Source: Candidatus Jidaibacter sp. (GTDB taxonomy: Bacteria > Pseudomonadota > Alphaproteobacteria > Rickettsiales > Midichloriaceae). Taken from it: 5,173 nucleotides of DNA. Both the position numbers and the translations under genes were made by a program. The stretch lies in assembly GCA_021298045.1 (NCBI GenBank), contig JAJTHY010000069.1, positions 1 through 5,173 of the forward strand, in the 5' to 3' direction. Below the pieces are notes generated by a model. That model had not been told where the DNA came from and made no database searches. It was given only the letters and a program-made list of their open reading frames with translations. This document shows positions 1 to 5,173 of this stretch, one piece after another. Numbering within the stretch: the first letter of the stretch is position 1; each line of letters opens with the position of its first letter.

Positions 1-1581
1 AGGTAAACCTATCACCTCTTGAGGAAGCAACAATGCACGCTGCGCTTTAGATACGTTTACAGAGCGTGAAGCTGGGTTGAAATCTAGGAATTTAGGTGAA
101 TTTAAAGATGCCTGATCAACGGTTTTATTCCCCACTAGTTGCGAGATTAAGTTCGCTGTTTCCATATTATTTGCAGCAAAGGTTACCCTGTAAGTTGAGT
201 TGGATAAAAACGAGTTCATCCCCGATTCTTCATAAATACCTTTAAGCTGCTCGGTATCTTGGATAATTAAGAATAGGCGAACATGATAACCCCTAAAGTA
301 AGCGATACCAGTCATAAATTGCTCCATCTTACCAAGACTTGGAAACTCATCCATCATGAACAACACGCCGTGAGGCTCTTCTTTGGAAGGCATTTTACGA
401 CATAAGAATTCTGTGGCCTGTTGATAAAATACCTGCATCAGAGGTTGCAAACGCTTTAAGTTATCAGGTGTTAACCCTACATAAACTGTAACTTTTTTCT
501 TTTTAAATTCTAGAATATTAAAGTCGCTTGACGCGGTGGCAGTATCAATCAATGGGTTTGCCCAAAGCTCAAGGTTGGAGTTCATAGTAGAGATAACACC
601 GCTTCGCTCTTTGTCCGCTTTCTGCAGGAATGCTGCGATATTCATATATGCTACCGGGTGAATATCTTGGCCAATAGTATCAAGCACTACTGCTAAATTA
701 TACACAACATCATCACTGCGCATGGTGCGTACTACTTCACCAAAAGATTTTACTTTCTCTGGCACAGCAAGTAGGTAAAGTACCACCCCCAAAAATAACG
801 AACGCGCTTCATTATTCCAGAATTCTTTTTCAGGCATGATCAGGTTGGCAATTTTTTGCACATCATCCACCATCTGCCCAGGTTTTGAGCTGACCCAATC
901 GATTGGGTTATAACAGTGCGTGTATCCGTCTGGGTCTGCGGGGCTCCAAACATAAACGTCTTGTCCCATTTTTTTGCGCCAACCGCTGGTTAACTCATAG
1001 TTTTCAAGCTTAATATCATGACAAAAAACCGATTCATCCCAATACAACAAATTTGGAATTACAAACCCCACACCTTTACCAGAACCAGTAGGAGCAAATA
1101 ACAATGCGTGCTGATAACCGCCCGCAACATAGTACCCTCTTTTATCCTGACCAAGCATTAAGCCGCCCTTAGAGCGCAATCCTGCAGATTTAATATCACT
1201 CTCATCAGCCCAATGAGCATCACCATGTAGAGATTCCTCCCGTTTAAATGGCCTGCGTTCGTAAATTTCATGGCGATATCTCCATACCAAAAGCACGGTT
1301 ATAAGCAAAGGAAGAAACAAGCTGCCAAGAAGTCGGGCAATGAAGTAATTATGATAAAGGAAAGGTATTACTTTGAAATTTGCAATCCACCATGTAAACC
1401 AAGTGTACATAATAGCCGTAGGCTTTAGAGACACTATCAAATCTAAGCTAAGAGATTGGATTGGATATTCTGAAAATAAAAATGCTAATGAGCTGATATA
1501 CAAAGATAAACATAGGAGGAATATACCCCCTAAGAAAGCTAGTATCAAATTTCTAAAAGTATTTACAAATCCATCACGCAT
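1..1581 (-). CDS. virD4: VirD4/RvhD4 type IV secretion coupling protein (3' end cut by window edge)
   Basis: Type IV coupling protein: an inner-membrane hexameric ATPase that recruits substrates and passes them to the VirB channel. I translated 527 uninterrupted codons from the ATG at 1581; no stop is reached before base 1, so the C-terminus is missing. Visible order: hydrophobic segment at about residues 10-34, a periplasmic loop, and a second hydrophobic segment at about 78-100 ending in basic WRYRHE. Then a GDAHWA box (120-125, the family's GSARWA-type motif), Walker A APTGSGKG (163-170), Walker B FMMDEF (408-413, D411/E412), a FLIIQDTEQL strand-glutamine motif (437-446) and RALLLPQEVI (515-524). 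The start lies 11 bases after the virB11 stop with a modest GAG six bases upstream; the next in-frame Met is residue 58, past the first membrane segment. Family members usually run to about 560-650 residues, so roughly 40-120 are probably lost. Family assignment is very secure; the substrates are unknown. Confidence 0.97.
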   Translation of the reverse strand, partial: MRDGFVNTFRNLILAFLGGIFLLCLSLYISSLAFLFSEYPIQSLSLDLIVSLKPTAIMYTWFTWWIANFKVIPFLYHNYFIARLLGSLFLPLLITVLLVWRYRHEIYERRPFKREESLHGDAHWADESDIKSAGLRSKGGLMLGQDKRGYYVAGGYQHALLFAPTGSGKGVGFVIPNLLYWDESVFCHDIKLENYELTSGWRKKMGQDVYVWSPADPDGYTHCYNPIDWVSSKPGQMVDDVQKIANLIMPEKEFWNNEARSLFLGVVLYLLAVPEKVKSFGEVVRTMRSDDVVYNLAVVLDTIGQDIHPVAYMNIAAFLQKADKERSGVISTMNSNLELWANPLIDTATASSDFNILEFKKKKVTVYVGLTPDNLKRLQPLMQVFYQQATEFLCRKMPSKEEPHGVLFMMDEFPSLGKMEQFMTGIAYFRGYHVRLFLIIQDTEQLKGIYEESGMNSFLSNSTYRVTFAANNMETANLISQLVGNKTVDQASLNSPKFLDFNPASRSVNVSKAQRALLLPQEVIGLP

Positions 1582-1592
1582 AGAGCACTCTT

Positions 1593-2576
1593 TTATTTTC
1601 TTGCATCACGATAATAAATTTCTGATATAAACCTACGACCGTTTGCACCCCTTTTTAATTGAATCACAATATCAATAACGTTCAAGATATATTCTTTTAT
1701 TTCAGCGGGGGGCATACCAAGGCCCGCTTGCATAACCATGAGCTTTAACTGTTCAATTGCCATCATTGGCGTGTCGGCGTGTAAGGTGGATATGGAGCCA
1801 GGATGACCGGTATTTATTGCTCTTAAAAAGCTAAAAGCTTCCGCGCCGCGTAACTCTCCAACTATTATTCGATCTGGCCGCAATCTTAAGCATGCCTCTA
1901 TGAGATCCTGAGTATTTACTTTTGAACGCCCTTGGCCACCTTTAGAGGCTATTAAATGGATTCGGTTTGGATGGTTAGAGAGCTCTATTTCCCTTGCGTC
2001 TTCAACAGTTATCATTCTTTCTTCATCAGGGATAGCTTTAAGCATGGCATTAGTAAAAGTTGTTTTACCAGTAGATGTACCACCGCTTACTATGATGTTT
2101 TGTTTAGTTGTAACTGCCATTATCAGAAATTCTTTAAATTTCTTTTCCGCCAACAAGTTACTAAGCTTTTCAGTATTTTCATCCTTTAGTTCATCATAGG
2201 AAGTATTATTGAATGCTCCCATTTGCTCATACGCATTTAAATCCATCTTAATGGTGGATGGTTTACGGATAGACATAGCAACAGTGCCAGGCTCACAAGC
2301 GGGGGGCATCACTATTTGAATTCTAAACCCTGTCGGTAATGTGGCTGAAAGTAATGGAGTTTCTTCGCTAATGCGCTGCTCGGTGGACTGAGCGACCAAC
2401 TGCGCAAGGCCCTTTAAATGCTCTAAGTCCAACTCAGGCATACTTTCGTATCTAATATCGCCTTTATTTTCTATCCATGCTTCAAATGGGCGATTTATGG
2501 ATATTTCACTAACCCCTTCTTCAGCAAAGACCCGTTTTAGCGGCTCAAGATAAGTTTCTAATGCAGTTAAACTCAT
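1593..2576 (-). CDS. virB11: VirB11/RvhB11 T4SS traffic ATPase
   Basis: Cytoplasmic hexameric secretion ATPase of the PulE/VirB11 family, acting at the inner face of the T4SS with VirB4 and VirD4 in pilus/channel assembly and substrate export. The protein has 327 residues, a normal length. An N-terminal domain (about 1-105) containing EISINRPFEAWIE is followed by a linker and the RecA-like domain. Motifs seen: Walker A GGTSTGKTT (165-173, K171), Asp box TVEDAREI (190-197), Walker B region RPDRIIVGELRG (233-244, with E241) and His box GHPGSISTLHAD (257-268, H258 and H266). All catalytic motifs are intact. The linker at about 112-145 is rich in Asn, Glu and Lys and looks somewhat longer than in the shortest homologues. 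The ATG at 2576 has GGAG six bases upstream (2583-2586), which supports this start. It sits 11 bases after the stop of the candidate small gene and 11 bases before virD4. Confidence 0.97.
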   Translation of the reverse strand: MSLTALETYLEPLKRVFAEEGVSEISINRPFEAWIENKGDIRYESMPELDLEHLKGLAQLVAQSTEQRISEETPLLSATLPTGFRIQIVMPPACEPGTVAMSIRKPSTIKMDLNAYEQMGAFNNTSYDELKDENTEKLSNLLAEKKFKEFLIMAVTTKQNIIVSGGTSTGKTTFTNAMLKAIPDEERMITVEDAREIELSNHPNRIHLIASKGGQGRSKVNTQDLIEACLRLRPDRIIVGELRGAEAFSFLRAINTGHPGSISTLHADTPMMAIEQLKLMVMQAGLGMPPAEIKEYILNVIDIVIQLKRGANGRRFISEIYYRDARK

Positions 2577-2582
2577 TATATA

Positions 2583-2586
2583 CTCC
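2583..2586 (-). promoter_or_regulatory. Ribosome binding site of virB11
   Basis: GGAG on the minus strand lies six bases before the ATG at 2576, just after the stop codon of the candidate small gene. It fixes the virB11 start. Confidence 0.65.
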
Positions 2587-2587
2587 G

Positions 2588-2737
2588 TTAACTTGAAAAA
2601 TTGACGTTGTCGCTATTGTAATTTGCGCATCCGCACCTATTTATTATAGGCGCACAAGGCTTAATTACAAAGACTCCTAGCGCTTTTTCAAGTTTCCTGT
2701 CGTCTACTACTTGTGTGTATTGATAAACATAATTCAT
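2588..2737 (-). CDS. Candidate small cysteine-containing protein between virB10 and virB11 (49 aa, unrecognised)
   Basis: I do not recognise this protein. Translating the minus strand of the virB10-virB11 gap gives one open frame from the ATG at 2737 to TAA at 2588-2590. It begins MNYVYQYTQVVDDRKLEKAL and ends in an Asn/Ser-rich tail. Cysteines are C28, C35 and C37, within the stretch KPCAPIINRCGC (26-37). There is no signal peptide, lipobox or clear membrane helix, so it does not look like a classical VirB7 lipoprotein. In favour of a real gene: AAGG (2745-2748) lies seven bases before the ATG, the start is four bases after the virB10 stop, the end is 11 bases before virB11, and it fills an otherwise odd gap in a tightly packed operon. 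Against: an open frame this short can occur by chance, and it overlaps a possible RNA hairpin. Any function is unknown; a T4SS accessory role would be a guess from position only. Confidence 0.5.
   Translation of the reverse strand: MNYVYQYTQVVDDRKLEKALGVFVIKPCAPIINRCGCANYNSDNVNFSS
2633..2653 (-). other. Potential RNA hairpin in the virB10-virB11 gap
   Basis: On the minus strand GCGCCTAT (2653-2646) can pair with ATAGGTGC (2640-2633) across an AATAA loop, giving eight pairs including one G-U. An alternative longer form pairs TTGTGC (2657-2652) with GCGCAA (2628-2623), keeps six inner pairs, and leaves a six-base bulge. No U-run follows, so it is not a standard intrinsic terminator. It lies inside the candidate small ORF. 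It could influence mRNA processing, stability or virB11 expression, or be incidental; pairing was judged by eye without an energy calculation. Confidence 0.35.
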
Positions 2738-2741
2738 TATA

Positions 2742-4199
2742 TTACCTTACCATTTTAGCACCGCCAACCATGGCGTCAGATGGAAATATCAAGTCTCTAT
2801 TCACAAATATGTTAACCTCAGTTCCTTGGTCAATGAAAATAGTAGGCGTAGTAGCAAAAGAATCTTGAATTGTTTTACCAATAATCTCATTGAATTTATC
2901 AGAGCTTTCCTTCAGCTGCTCTTGCTTAAAGGTTGTGGTTTTGGTTGTAGAAACTGTAGGCCCTAACAAAGCATTGGTTGAAGTGGTAGTTTGAATAGGA
3001 TCATCTTGCCCTTTAACACGAAAAATTTTCTCCGTAATAGCGGGTACCATAAACGAAACTAAGAAAGCATTGCTAAGCTTGGTAAAGAATTTATCGTCCA
3101 AATATCCAGCAATTCCAGATCTACCCAAGGTATCGGTTCCCTGTGATTCAATAGCAATATCAACGCCATCTGGGCGAATTAATCTTCCCCACATAACGCC
3201 AACACGCACCTGGCCAGATTTAACCTGAGTTTCATACTTGCCGATCACCCTAGAACCTTTTGGTATAAGTACATTATTGCCAGCTTCCGCATAAACGTCT
3301 CTGGTAATTATTGCTCTTAAGGTGCCTGGTAAGTCTGTGTTTATGGCTGTTTCTAAAACTGCATGAATAATTTTACCCTGAGCTATTAAACTACCCAGAT
3401 CACCAATTTGGGTTGCTTTGACTTGGGTAGCTTTTGTTTTAGCAAGTCCTCCTCCGCCAAACGCTCCTTCTCCAAAACCTAGGAAAGAAGATTTATCTTT
3501 AGCTGCATTATCAGCAGGCTTATCTTTATCTTCCTTTGGGTTGTTTCCAGAGTCTGCATTGCTGCCACCCAAAACCATTATAGAGGACTTCCTTCTTGCT
3601 TCAAGAGCCTTCAAGCGAGCTTCGTCATCTCCTCTTCCTGTGAAAACCTCTGTACTTATTTGGGGCGAAAAAGCTGGCTCAGAAGTTGTGTTGATCTGAG
3701 GGAATATAGGCGCTTGTGGCACTGAAGGCACCGGAGGAGGGGGAGGGTCTGGTGGCTGAGGTGCTTGTATTGGAGGAGTTTCTGGCAAATTTGGTGTGCG
3801 CACAACTTGTAACTCATCTGCGCTAGATATGGGTTTTGCCTCTTTAATTATTTTTTGTGCTTCTAATTGAGATCGTTCTTGAATTTTTTCCGAAGGGGTT
3901 TTTTCAACTTTATTGCTATTACTTATTTCCTTGAAAATAAAATACATCCCTAAAAGTACAACTCCAGACATCCCGATTAAAATTAATTTCTTTGACCCTG
4001 AAGCAGTAGCTACAGAAGAAAATGAAGGGGGTGCAACTATAGTCTCCTTAAAATTTTGAGATGATGGATTTTCAGCCATAGAAGGTGTTGCCCTGAGTCC
4101 GCTATCAGGCTCAGCATCATTGGGAGATGGATAACCATTGCCAGGGTCAATCTCAGGCTCTTTGGTTAAGATATCGTCTTGTGAAGAATTGTCTTTCAT
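2742..4199 (-). CDS. virB10: VirB10/RvhB10 (TrbI family) T4SS envelope-spanning scaffold
   Basis: VirB10 links inner-membrane ATPases to the outer-membrane core complex and forms part of the channel. With the ATG at 4199 the protein has 485 residues. Order: cytoplasmic acidic, Ser/Pro-rich tail (1-59), a single transmembrane segment (about 60-80, KKLILIGMSGVVLLGMYFIF), a charged, possibly helical stretch (about 88-125), a proline-rich region (131-160 with a run of five prolines), a Gly/Asp/Lys-rich linker (about 200-245), then the TrbI-type beta-barrel domain (about 250-465) with HAVLETAINTDLPGTLRAI, VLIPKGSRVIGKYE and GTDTLGR. A predicted helix-rich insertion near 360-385 corresponds to the antenna helices of the outer-membrane pore. 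The C-terminal EVNIFVNRDLIFP is typical of the family. The linker FLGFGEGAFGGGGLAKT resembles rickettsial homologues as I recall them. A TTG one codon upstream (4202) is possible, but GGAGGG is spaced five bases from the ATG. The protein contains no cysteine. Confidence 0.96.
   Translation of the reverse strand: MKDNSSQDDILTKEPEIDPGNGYPSPNDAEPDSGLRATPSMAENPSSQNFKETIVAPPSFSSVATASGSKKLILIGMSGVVLLGMYFIFKEISNSNKVEKTPSEKIQERSQLEAQKIIKEAKPISSADELQVVRTPNLPETPPIQAPQPPDPPPPPVPSVPQAPIFPQINTTSEPAFSPQISTEVFTGRGDDEARLKALEARRKSSIMVLGGSNADSGNNPKEDKDKPADNAAKDKSSFLGFGEGAFGGGGLAKTKATQVKATQIGDLGSLIAQGKIIHAVLETAINTDLPGTLRAIITRDVYAEAGNNVLIPKGSRVIGKYETQVKSGQVRVGVMWGRLIRPDGVDIAIESQGTDTLGRSGIAGYLDDKFFTKLSNAFLVSFMVPAITEKIFRVKGQDDPIQTTTSTNALLGPTVSTTKTTTFKQEQLKESSDKFNEIIGKTIQDSFATTPTIFIDQGTEVNIFVNRDLIFPSDAMVGGAKMVR
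2745..2748 (-). promoter_or_regulatory. Possible ribosome binding site of the small ORF
   Basis: AAGG on the minus strand, in the last virB10 codons, lies seven bases before the ATG at 2737. It is a short but correctly spaced match and is part of the case that the small ORF is translated. Confidence 0.4.
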
Positions 4200-4969
4200 C
4201 AATACCCTCCACTAGATGGTTTCTCATTGTATACATTTACCACGTGATTTCCGTGAAATACTAATCTCAAATGTTTGGCAACTGAGTTTAAAATTATATA
4301 TTCTCCCTTCCTTCTTGGCGTCAATTCAGTAGTGGTATCATTTTTCACAACCTCAAACTTAGGCAAATGTAGTTTCTCTGGGAATTTAAAAAAAGTGTTG
4401 ATTCCATCATCAAACACCTTCAGAGGAGCAAATTCATCCTTGCCAGCAAAGGTGTAGTTAAAGTTAAATGGTTTAACTGTGGGTATTGGATCTGCCTCTG
4501 TAGTGATGATTTGAGAGCGAGTAGTATCAAAATCATTTTCTGGGAAAAAGAAACGAACCACATAAACCAGCTCGTCATCAGCCGCGTAAGACAACAACCG
4601 GGACTCGATATCAAAATGATAAGAGCGTTTATTAGTTAGGATTGTCATATTTGTTGCTATATTTTCTTCCAGAGGTTTGATAAACAGCCTTCTACCTATA
4701 GGAGTGATTTGCCAAGCATAATTATTTCCAACGGAAATTGTTTGTATTTCCTCACCTTCGGCAAACTCAATACTAGTTTGATAACCATGGTGGATGACAA
4801 GCCTGAATACTTCATTTTCGTTATATATGTATGTCTTGATTCTGCTATCAAGAGCGATAGGTTTACCTTTGGAAGGGGTGGGGGAGGTAAGCGGCGCTGC
4901 TTGTGCTAAATATCCAGCACCTATAAGTAAAACTGTTAAAATAATAAACTTCATTATACCGCTTAGCAC
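4199..4969 (-). CDS. virB9: VirB9/RvhB9 T4SS outer-membrane core component
   Basis: VirB9 is a periplasmic protein of the T4SS core complex; its C-terminal beta-sandwich packs around VirB10 near the outer membrane. The 256-residue product begins with a Sec signal peptide (hydrophobic about 8-21, probable cleavage after AQA at residue 24). The N-terminal domain shows YIYNENEVFRLVIHHGYQTSIEF (47-60 region) and ISVGNNYAWQITPIGRRLFIKP. DDELVYVVRFFFP (121-133) closes it, followed by a linker and the C-terminal domain (about 158-248) with NYTFAG, FDDGINTFFKFP and LRLVFHG. All are family hallmarks. The GTG start at 4969 overlaps the virB8 stop (TAGTG) and has GAGAGG five bases upstream. An ATG at 4954 would give a 251-residue protein with a compact MKFIILTV signal peptide but a weaker ribosome site; I cannot decide between them. 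The 3' end overlaps virB10 by one base. There is no cysteine, so a VirB7-VirB9 disulphide as in Agrobacterium is not possible. Confidence 0.96.
   Translation of the reverse strand: MLSGIMKFIILTVLLIGAGYLAQAAPLTSPTPSKGKPIALDSRIKTYIYNENEVFRLVIHHGYQTSIEFAEGEEIQTISVGNNYAWQITPIGRRLFIKPLEENIATNMTILTNKRSYHFDIESRLLSYAADDELVYVVRFFFPENDFDTTRSQIITTEADPIPTVKPFNFNYTFAGKDEFAPLKVFDDGINTFFKFPEKLHLPKFEVVKNDTTTELTPRRKGEYIILNSVAKHLRLVFHGNHVVNVYNEKPSSGGY
4205..4210 (-). promoter_or_regulatory. Ribosome binding site of virB10 (decides start)
   Basis: GGAGGG on the minus strand ends five bases before the ATG at 4199, inside the last codons of virB9. The spacing favours this ATG over the TTG at 4202. Together with the TGATG stop/start overlap it indicates translational coupling of virB10 to virB9. 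Confidence 0.75.
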
Positions 4970-5173
4970 TATAGCCTCTCATCATCGATTCTGTAAGATG
5001 TGACTGTAAACCCTAATGGATTAATCAATCTTTTATCATCTGGTAATTCTAAATTATTATATTCAAACGTTAATAGTATAATTTTGTCCATAGATCCTCT
5101 CTGCGCTCCGTCTACGTTCAAACGTATTCTGACCTGTGCGGTGTTACTGTTTTGCATAATCAAGGATTTCAAT
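4969..5173 (-). CDS. virB8: VirB8/RvhB8 inner-membrane assembly factor, C-terminal fragment (5' end cut by window edge)
   Basis: Only the last 67 codons are present. VirB8 is a bitopic inner-membrane protein whose periplasmic NTF2-like domain nucleates T4SS assembly. The fragment reads through the strand pattern ntAQVRIRLNVDGA, DKIILLTFEYNNLELPDDKRLINPLGFTVTSYRID and ends ...DDERL before TAG at 4969-4971. The RLINPLGFTVTSYRID ending is the characteristic C-terminal signature of VirB8 proteins, in which the NPxG motif is involved in dimerisation. The frame stays open to the right edge. The first in-frame TTG at 5172 is an internal leucine codon, not a start, since the membrane anchor and most of the periplasmic domain should lie upstream. 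The position directly before virB9 supports the call. Paralogous virB8 copies are known in Rickettsiales, and which copy this is cannot be told here. Confidence 0.9.
   Translation of the reverse strand, partial: LKSLIMQNSNTAQVRIRLNVDGAQRGSMDKIILLTFEYNNLELPDDKRLINPLGFTVTSYRIDDERL
4975..4980 (-). promoter_or_regulatory. Ribosome binding site for the GTG start of virB9
   Basis: GAGAGG on the minus strand, within the final virB8 codons, lies five bases before the GTG at 4969. It is 20 bases from the alternative ATG at 4954, too far to serve it, so it favours the GTG. The ATG has only an AGCGG four bases upstream. Confidence 0.55.

Noticed and set aside
1373..1630. Plus-strand 85-codon ORF beginning with TTG
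   Set aside because: It lies antisense over the virD4 5' end and the virB11 3' end, both of which have strong family motifs; its product shows no recognisable domain.
1956..2189. Plus-strand 77-codon ORF
   Set aside because: It is antisense to the Walker A and Asp-box part of virB11 and has no independent support.
2588..2741. Intrinsic terminator after virB10
   Set aside because: The hairpin here is not followed by a run of U on the minus strand, and downstream virB11 and virD4 belong to the same system.
3418..3699. Plus-strand 93-codon ORF rich in Ser, Leu and Pro
   Set aside because: It is the antisense reading of the low-complexity linker and proline-rich region of virB10, where biased composition suppresses stops.
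3718..3780. Repeat array suggested by the GGAGG/GGTGG-rich plus strand
   Set aside because: It is explained by the codons of the VirB10 proline-rich segment; there is no regular unit or spacing.
4420..4614. Minus-strand 64-codon ORF in another frame of virB9
   Set aside because: It is fully nested in virB9, which matches its family throughout; no own ribosome site or domain is evident.
4709..5003. Two overlapping plus-strand ORFs of 66 and 69 codons
   Set aside because: They are antisense to the virB9 N-terminus and the virB8/virB9 junction, with no coding signal of their own.

Overview
The window is an ordinary-looking but complete-to-the-edges stretch of a type IV secretion system (T4SS) operon. 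All genes lie on the minus strand and are read from high to low coordinates: the virB8 3' end (cut by the right edge), virB9, virB10, a candidate 49-codon small gene, virB11, and virD4 (cut by the left edge). Base composition is moderately AT-rich. The wording of VirB9, VirB10 and VirD4, together with the order virB8-virB9-virB10-virB11-virD4, resembles the Rickettsiales vir homologue (rvh) systems as I remember them. I therefore infer an alphaproteobacterium of the order Rickettsiales (Rickettsia, Midichloria or Holospora-like symbionts and relatives), probably host-associated. The genus cannot be fixed from this window, and I ran no database search.

Layout from transcription start to end. 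5173-4969 holds the last 67 codons of virB8 (inner-membrane assembly factor). 4969-4199 is virB9 (periplasmic/outer-membrane core). 4199-2742 is virB10 (envelope-spanning scaffold). 2741-2577 is a 165-base gap almost exactly filled by an ORF for a 49-residue protein with three clustered cysteines. 2576-1593 is virB11 (hexameric cytoplasmic ATPase). 1581-1 is the first 527 codons of virD4 (coupling protein ATPase). Junctions are tight: stop/start overlaps at virB8/virB9 (TAGTG) and virB9/virB10 (TGATG), and gaps of about 11 bases before virB11 and virD4. This points to one translationally coupled transcription unit whose promoter lies beyond the right edge. No convincing internal promoter or rho-independent terminator was seen.

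Together VirB8, VirB9 and VirB10 belong to the envelope channel. VirB11 is the traffic ATPase that switches between assembly and export. VirD4 recruits substrates and feeds them into the channel. All the recognised genes look intact: catalytic motifs are present and no frameshift was seen. The one item that may be undescribed is the small ORF between virB10 and virB11, which also overlaps a predicted RNA hairpin.
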